Of a DNA stretch of 64,000 nt, positions 59,165 to 64,000 are shown in pieces (the stretch's first letter is position 1; every line of letters begins with the position of its first letter). Location: the NCBI RefSeq assembly GCF_000754815.1, contig NZ_KN150747.1, forward strand, positions 807,655 through 871,654. The letters run 5' to 3'. Below the pieces are notes generated by a model that was given only the letters and a program-made list of their open reading frames with translations, did not search any database and was not told the origin of the DNA. Both the position numbers and the translations under genes were made by a program. This DNA is from Yersinia ruckeri ATCC 29473. Lineage in GTDB: Bacteria > Pseudomonadota > Gammaproteobacteria > Enterobacterales > Enterobacteriaceae.

Positions 59165-59470
59165 TTAGCGGCGGGACAACAGAACGCCTAACACCACGCC
59201 AACCGCAGCGCCGATCCCAACACCGGTCCAAGGATTGTCATGTACATAGTTATCTGCTTTACCAGCGATTTCTTTAGTCTGAGCGGCAATTTTGTCACCG
59301 GTTTCGCTCAAGCGCTCACGGGTATCCTTTAACGCACTTTCAGCTTTGGAACGTAATTTATCCAACTCAGCCTTAGGCTTGTCAGTCGAAGAATGCAGCA
59401 CTTCTTCCAACGTATCGGCTAGTGATTTGAGTTCGGCGCGCAAGTTTTCAGCAGTTCTATCCTGTGTCAT
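59165..59470 (-). CDS. yqjD: DUF883 ribosome-associated membrane protein YqjD
   Basis: 101-aa ElaB/YqjD family protein. A long charged amphipathic helix (residues 5-75) is followed by the conserved C-terminal anchor NPWTGVGIGAAVGVVLGVLL. E. coli YqjD is an RpoS-dependent inner-membrane protein that binds stationary-phase ribosomes. First gene of yqjD-yqjE-yqjK. Confidence 0.93.
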   Translation of the reverse strand: MTQDRTAENLRAELKSLADTLEEVLHSSTDKPKAELDKLRSKAESALKDTRERLSETGDKIAAQTKEIAGKADNYVHDNPWTGVGIGAAVGVVLGVLLSRR

Positions 59471-59643
59471 ATAAATAACCCCTTAACATAACTGAGAAGA
59501 ATAACTAACATAGCGGATTTTCTGAACGGTTAAAAGGTTAACCTTTGGGAAAACATGCTTATCTGTTTACAGATTCATCTTAAAAAACACCAGAAAATAG
59601 CGGTTAACCCCGATTTTTGACTGCAAAAAGCGGCCAGTTAAAT

Positions 59644-60021
59644 CTATTCTGCTTGAAGCTGTTTCAGCTCATGTTGAGCCTCAGCCAGTTTATTTTGTTT
59701 TTTGGCAATTTTTTCTACGTCACCGGTTTGCTGTGCATCTTTTAGCTCTTGCTGGCGCTCGGCAACTTTTTGTTGCTTCTGACTCACTTTCTGCGCCTGC
59801 TCTGCCTGTAAGGCGGCTTCGGTACAGTGGGTTTTCACTTCTTTCAACGCGGTTTCCAGACCTGCAACGCGGTGAGTATTGCCATGCTGTTTGGCATAGT
59901 CGATCTGCTGCTCAATATTTTTTGCTTTAATTTCGCAGCCGTTAGTGGCCGTAGCCTGAGCCAGAGCACAAGAGAAAGCGAACGGTAAAACCAGCAGAAG
60001 AGAATGGCGGAACAACATCAT
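59644..60021 (-). CDS. yqjC: DUF1090 periplasmic protein YqjC
   Basis: 125-aa exported protein with a signal peptide (MMLFRHSLLLVLPFAFSCALA) and a helical, Gln/Lys/Glu-rich coiled-coil body containing two cysteines (NGCEIK and THCTEA). AAGGA lies upstream of the ATG at 60021. Function unknown; position before yqjD is as in E. coli. Confidence 0.9.
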   Translation of the reverse strand: MMLFRHSLLLVLPFAFSCALAQATATNGCEIKAKNIEQQIDYAKQHGNTHRVAGLETALKEVKTHCTEAALQAEQAQKVSQKQQKVAERQQELKDAQQTGDVEKIAKKQNKLAEAQHELKQLQAE

Positions 60022-60315
60022 ATTATGTCCTTTTATGTAGCCTAATGGCACAAAACAGCACCAGTTCAATACCGCATAATGAGTTATAGAGATTAGTCAT
60101 GATGAGGCTGTGCTTCGATTAAGCATAGCGCCGAATAGGGTATTGCCCAAGTTACCGTTGGTGTTATCTCAGTATAATCTTCATCTTTCAATTTGTTGTG
60201 GCGTTGGTCAGCACGCAAGATCGATGAGATATGTACATCAGTTATCAGTGAAAAAAGTTGAGGTCGGTCAAATCAGATAGGCGGGGGAATGATGATTCCC
60301 CCGTAGAGAGAAGTA

Positions 60316-60702
60316 TTAGCCGATTTCTTGCCGGTCACTACCAAATTTAGGCAACCAGCGATGGCGCTTGGTTGACTCACTGGGCACTATAATATAGCCA
60401 CTTGGTAATATGTCTTGCAGGGCTTCAATGGCTTTCTCCTGCTGTTCTGGTGACTCAAGACTCACGACCAGACTATCGTTTTCCGGCGTAATGCTTTTAA
60501 TCCGAATACCGCGTTCGTCTAGATGTTGATAAAGATAAAAGCCATCCGGCAGGCTTAAACCTTGCTGATTAGGGCTAATTTTAAGCGTGCTTTCTGTCCG
60601 CAGCATAATAGGTGTGAACAGTGCGACCAGTAATAAAATGCTCAACGTCAGCACGGCATAATGCCAGAGTGGACGGCGAAAACGTGACAACAATTGGCTC
60701 AC
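60316..60702 (-). CDS. mzrA: EnvZ/OmpR modulator MzrA
   Basis: 128-aa bitopic inner-membrane protein with an N-terminal helix ([20 protein letters not shown]) and a periplasmic domain. MzrA interacts with EnvZ and links the Cpx response to OmpR in E. coli. It overlaps the end of yqjA by 4 bases and follows it on the same strand, the standard yqjA-mzrA operon. Confidence 0.93.
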   Translation of the reverse strand: MSQLLSRFRRPLWHYAVLTLSILLLVALFTPIMLRTESTLKISPNQQGLSLPDGFYLYQHLDERGIRIKSITPENDSLVVSLESPEQQEKAIEALQDILPSGYIIVPSESTKRHRWLPKFGSDRQEIG

Positions 60703-61379
60703 GCTTGATTTCCTTTATCACTTTTCTGGGTTTGTTTTTTACGCCATAACACATACAAAGAGCCAAACAGCCCGATAACCAGCAGTGCCAGCGGGAGCAA
60801 CATCAGGAAAAACATCACTTCATCTTCGTACTTGCGGAATACTGGGGTCTTACCCAGAGCAAAACCTAACGTCGTCAGAATCAGTACCCACAGTAAGCCA
60901 CTGACCCAATTAAAGAATTGGAAGCGTGTATTGCTCAAACCAGAAAGACCGGCGATGGTTGGCAACAGCGTGCGGACGAAAGCCAGAAAACGACCGACCA
61001 ACAGTGCTGATAACCCATGGCGGTGGAAGAGGTTATGTGCGCGAGTATGGTAATGAGCGGGCAGATGAGACAGCCAGCTCTGCACTATTTTTGTATTCCC
61101 CAGCCATCGTCCCTGTATATAGCTGACCCAACAGCCCAAACTGGCAGCAGTGGTCAGAACGACCAAGGTGACTGGAAAGCTCATGGCACCTTTGGCAATC
61201 AGCACGCCAACCAGAATGAGCAAACTGTCGCCGGGCAAAAACGCAGCAGGCAGCAGGCCGTTTTCCAGAAATAGAATGACAAACAGCAGGATATAAATAG
61301 CCCATACCAATGAGGGATTGGCTAGCGTTTCATAGTCCTGCTGCCATAAAGCATGTAAGAGTTCTTTAATTATATCCAT
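60699..61379 (-). CDS. yqjA: DedA-family membrane protein YqjA
   Basis: 226-aa DedA-family protein required with YghB for membrane-potential homeostasis, division and drug/alkaline tolerance in E. coli. Five to six hydrophobic segments, the family motif [12 protein letters not shown] and the [19 protein letters not shown] block with essential arginines are visible. The C-terminus is basic. First gene of yqjA-mzrA. Confidence 0.95.
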   Translation of the reverse strand: MDIIKELLHALWQQDYETLANPSLVWAIYILLFVILFLENGLLPAAFLPGDSLLILVGVLIAKGAMSFPVTLVVLTTAASLGCWVSYIQGRWLGNTKIVQSWLSHLPAHYHTRAHNLFHRHGLSALLVGRFLAFVRTLLPTIAGLSGLSNTRFQFFNWVSGLLWVLILTTLGFALGKTPVFRKYEDEVMFFLMLLPLALLVIGLFGSLYVLWRKKQTQKSDKGNQA

Positions 61380-61503
61380 CTGGAATTCCTAAAACGTCAT
61401 TGTTTGTTGTGCTCACCCGGCGGTTCAGATAAAGATGCTGACATTTACACAGTGAGCTAATCCTTTGATATTCATGATTAAATATATTTTTTTATATAAG
61501 TTA

Positions 61504-61995
61504 TTATGATAACGAAAACGGAATATCTTTGTCGTGATAGATCAGCATTCCACTATAAAGAATATTACTCTCTTTCCAGCCGCCTAGGCGACTTTGCTGC
61601 GCTGCTGAGCTAAGAATCCAGTGGACGTTGTTCGATAATGCTGAAGGTTGTCTGGATTGTTTGTAGATCTCGTTGGCCTGAACGGTGCGTGAGGCGAGAA
61701 ATAGCCAACGATGTCCGGACAGGCGCGTCCATAAAGTATTGCCGGTTCCGGTGAATTTAGCTGTGCCCAGCCGATTTTTTATTGAGAAATCTTTTACCCG
61801 TGGGCCAAGACGTAAACCATCTGCTGGCGGTACGTCATTTTTGGAAAGCTGTGGTGCGATGGGGATATCGCTACTCTGAGGTGCGCGATAGGAACAGCCT
61901 TGTATGGTGTTGGCGTTTCCAGCGAATAGCGACTTGCTGGCGACCGAACCGGTCCAGCAACAAAGAGCAATAAGCAGGGTAAACATCCAGCGCAT
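61504..61995 (-). CDS. Exported protein of unknown function
   Basis: 163-aa protein with a signal peptide (MRWMFTLLIALCCWTGSVAS). The mature part is basic, predicted mostly strand/loop, with one cysteine (GCSYRAP). No family recognised. GGA lies about 10 nt before the ATG at 61995; a longer frame begins at 62016. It stands alone between yqjA and exuR. Confidence 0.65.
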   Translation of the reverse strand: MRWMFTLLIALCCWTGSVASKSLFAGNANTIQGCSYRAPQSSDIPIAPQLSKNDVPPADGLRLGPRVKDFSIKNRLGTAKFTGTGNTLWTRLSGHRWLFLASRTVQANEIYKQSRQPSALSNNVHWILSSAAQQSRLGGWKESNILYSGMLIYHDKDIPFSLS

Positions 61996-62288
61996 ATTTT
62001 CGCGTTCCGCTCCCAAAGTTGCGGGAAAAAAAGAGGAACCACTTTAGCAAAATAGCAGGATATGAAACAGGGAAATATAGATGTGAATTGGCGCTTTATT
62101 GAACTGATATTTAAAAATGGCAGCCATACTGACGTTTGCTGACAGAACTCGACATTTACTGACTTGATGGCAGCTGGATTCGGCCTATATCACGGGGGAA
62201 ACCGCGCTTTTTATCCGCTGCATCCCCTTTATTTGTTGATTTCTCCCTCAGAGAAAAGTTTGCAACCCTGCAAGGGAGGTCATTTTGC

Positions 62289-63083
62289 TCAGACTTTGTT
62301 ATTTACGGCGATATTACCGGTTGCCAGGCTATCCAAATGCACGACTGGATTCTCTGCAAACAAGTAGCGATCGACATTAAATTCGAAATCATCGGTAGTG
62401 GCGTGGAACAACATTTGTTTGGTGTTTTCCAAGTGTTGCCACATGGCTAGTTTGCTGGCGTAAGGATCTTTGCGCATTAGTGCCTTGAGGATCTGGTCGT
62501 GATCTTCACACCAGCTTTCAATCGATTTGTCATCAATATGTTCGTGTAGCTTAATCCAGTAAGGATTATGTACGCGCTGGCTCCACATCTTCTCGACGAT
62601 GGTTGCCATGGCAGTGTTTTGGGTTGCCAAAGCGACCTGCACATGGAATTTTAAATCCCATTGTGAATCCCGGAAACGATCTTCATGGCGGGCATGATCC
62701 TGAATTTCAATCAGTTTGACGATGTCCTGACGAGTAATTTGCGTAGCGGCAAACTCTGCGATATTACTTTCAATTAATTGACGAGCTTGAAGCAGTTCAA
62801 ACGGACCAGCAGCAGCGAATTCAATTTCATTGTTTGGCATGACCAAATGCTTTTGCTGATTGGACATGACGTGGATACCCGAGCCTTTGCGTACTTCTAC
62901 ATAGCCCTCGACTTCCAGCATAATAATCGCTTCACGAACGACGGTTCTACTGACATTCATTTCTTCAGAAATATAGCGCTCAGCAGGCAATTTATCGCCA
63001 ACCTGATACACACCGGCTTCGATGCGTCGTTTTAACTCTGCGGCTAACTGTTGGTACAACCGACTGGTATCTGTGAATTCCAT
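62289..63083 (-). CDS. exuR: Hexuronate regulon repressor ExuR
   Basis: 264-aa GntR/FadR-subfamily repressor of glucuronate/galacturonate uptake and breakdown. The winged helix region is [20 protein letters not shown] (about residues 27-46), and an FCD-type effector domain occupies residues about 90-230. It follows exuT on the same strand, as in E. coli, but a terminator separates them so it has its own promoter. Confidence 0.95.
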   Translation of the reverse strand: MEFTDTSRLYQQLAAELKRRIEAGVYQVGDKLPAERYISEEMNVSRTVVREAIIMLEVEGYVEVRKGSGIHVMSNQQKHLVMPNNEIEFAAAGPFELLQARQLIESNIAEFAATQITRQDIVKLIEIQDHARHEDRFRDSQWDLKFHVQVALATQNTAMATIVEKMWSQRVHNPYWIKLHEHIDDKSIESWCEDHDQILKALMRKDPYASKLAMWQHLENTKQMLFHATTDDFEFNVDRYLFAENPVVHLDSLATGNIAVNNKV

Positions 63084-63261
63084 GATTAAGGCTCTTGGAT
63101 CAATTGAGATAGCTAAGGATGCGACTCATTTTTGTCAGGAAGTTGAGATAATCCCGACGGTATATTTCGTGTACTTGTTATACCACTTATCCTGTTCTGG
63201 TTCTAGCTGTAGCTATCACAGTTATGTACAACAATAGCTGTAGATTATGGCTTGAAAAAAC

Positions 63262-63290
63262 AAACCCGGCAAAATATCAGCCGGGTTTTT
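63262..63290 (-). terminator. exuT terminator
   Basis: AAACCCGGC (63262-63270) pairs with GCCGGGTTT (63280-63288). T-runs lie on both sides; on the minus strand GTTTTTTC follows, closing exuT before exuR. Confidence 0.88.
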
Positions 63291-63316
63291 CAAAGAGTAT
63301 TTAGCTCGATAGGAGA

Positions 63317-64000
63317 TTAGTTTTGCTCAGCCGGTGCTTGTTGTATTGGGTCGATATGGGAGTCGTCGGCGGTGCGATTTTGCAGCACCGTCCAGATAAC
63401 AATCACCGCCAGTACATCAAAGACAGCCAGTGCGGCAAACAGTGGGCTAAAACCGAGAGTATCTGCCAGAGCACCGACGACCAGAGCAAACAGGGTGCTG
63501 GCTGTCCAGGCGGCCATGCCAGTCAGACCGTTGGCAGTAGCCACTTCGTTACGACCGAATACATCGGAAGACAGGGTAATCAGCGCACCAGAAAGAGACT
63601 GGTGAGCAAAACCACCGATGCACAACAGTGCGATAGCGACATAAGGACTGGTGAATAGGCCGATGGTGCCAGGTGCGATCATTAACAGCCCCCCCATAGT
63701 GACCACCAGTTTTCGAGAAACGATCAGGTTCACTTTGAAGTGTTTCTGGAACAGCGGCGGTAGGTAACCACCCAGGATGCAGCCAAGATCGGCAAACAGC
63801 ATAGGCATCCAGGCAAACATCGCAATTTCTTTCAGGTTAAAACCATAGGCTTTAAACATGAACAGGGGAATCCAGGCGTTGAAAGTCCCCCAGGCAGGTT
63901 CAGCCAGAAAACGCGGAATAGCAATGCCCCAGAACTGGCGGTTACGGATAATCTGCATGGCAGACATTTTTTTAGCGTTGGCAACGGAGTGATGCGCTTC
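63317..64000 (-). CDS. exuT: Hexuronate transporter ExuT, C-terminal part
   Basis: Major-facilitator-superfamily symporter for glucuronate and galacturonate. The frame is open to the window end, so only the C-terminal 227 residues are seen. About six helices are visible, with conserved blocks RFLAEPAWGTFNAWIPLFMF and GMAAWTASTLFALVVGALAD. The adjacency to exuR supports ExuT over other MFS sugar-acid carriers. Confidence 0.9.
   Translation of the reverse strand, partial: EAHHSVANAKKMSAMQIIRNRQFWGIAIPRFLAEPAWGTFNAWIPLFMFKAYGFNLKEIAMFAWMPMLFADLGCILGGYLPPLFQKHFKVNLIVSRKLVVTMGGLLMIAPGTIGLFTSPYVAIALLCIGGFAHQSLSGALITLSSDVFGRNEVATANGLTGMAAWTASTLFALVVGALADTLGFSPLFAALAVFDVLAVIVIWTVLQNRTADDSHIDPIQQAPAEQN

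Overview
The window is enterobacterial chromosome, most probably from the genus Yersinia. Nearly every protein reads as a close homologue of an E. coli housekeeping protein, and many local gene orders are the enterobacterial ones (mgtA/treR-treB-treC, pyrB-pyrI-ridA, lptC-lptA-lptB-rpoN-hpf-ptsN-rapZ-npr, mlaFEDCB-ibaG-murA, degQ-degS, rplM-rpsI-sspA-sspB, gltB-gltD, lpoA-yraN-diaA-dolP, yqj cluster, exuT-exuR). The order in which these blocks are joined differs from E. coli. The genus call rests on protein similarity and layout; I cannot fix the species.

Layout. 1-5.2 kb: the 3' part of gabD, a barnase-type RNase with its barstar-type inhibitor, darP, pmbA, cybC and rnk. 5.3-6.8 kb: an AT-rich island holding a two-gene unit that looks like a class II (colicin V-type) microcin precursor preceded by a small membrane immunity protein. 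6.8-14.3 kb: the Mg2+ P-type ATPase mgtA, with a PhoP-box promoter and a proline-rich mgtL-like leader peptide, divergent from the trehalose genes treR, treB and treC (TreR operator and CRP-like site before treB). 14.4-17 kb: a palindromic intergenic repeat, ridA, pyrI, pyrB and the pyrL attenuator. 17-25 kb: the minus-strand nitrogen-PTS, rpoN, LPS export and Kdo cluster. 25.3-30.1 kb: the divergent mla phospholipid-transport operon with ibaG and murA. 30.2-38.1 kb: degS, degQ, zapG, zapE, rplM-rpsI, sspA-sspB and a secreted protein of unknown function. 38.5-46 kb: gltD, gltB and yhcC. 46-56 kb: a 135-bp tandem repeat, arcB, the sRNA arcZ (minus strand), elbB, mtgA, dolP, diaA, yraN, lpoA, rsmI, rnpB and a second copy of the same repeat. 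56-64 kb: yhaK, yhaJ, the yqj genes, mzrA, yqjA, an unknown exported protein, exuR and the C-terminal part of exuT.

Functionally the window is dominated by cell-envelope work: LPS export, outer-membrane lipid asymmetry, periplasmic proteolysis, and peptidoglycan synthesis and its regulators. It also carries carbon/nitrogen regulation (NPr/PtsN, RpoN, GltBD, trehalose and hexuronate genes), redox sensing (ArcB/ArcZ) and translation genes. No complete insertion sequence, prophage, tRNA or CRISPR array was seen.

The best candidate for an undescribed system is the microcin/immunity pair at 5741-6326. The precursor has a 15-residue leader ending in Gly-Ser, an 87-residue glycine-rich core without cysteine, and an upstream three-helix membrane protein whose stop codon lies 1 nt before the microcin start. 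This is the cvi-cvaC arrangement of microcin V, but no dedicated exporter genes are present in the window.
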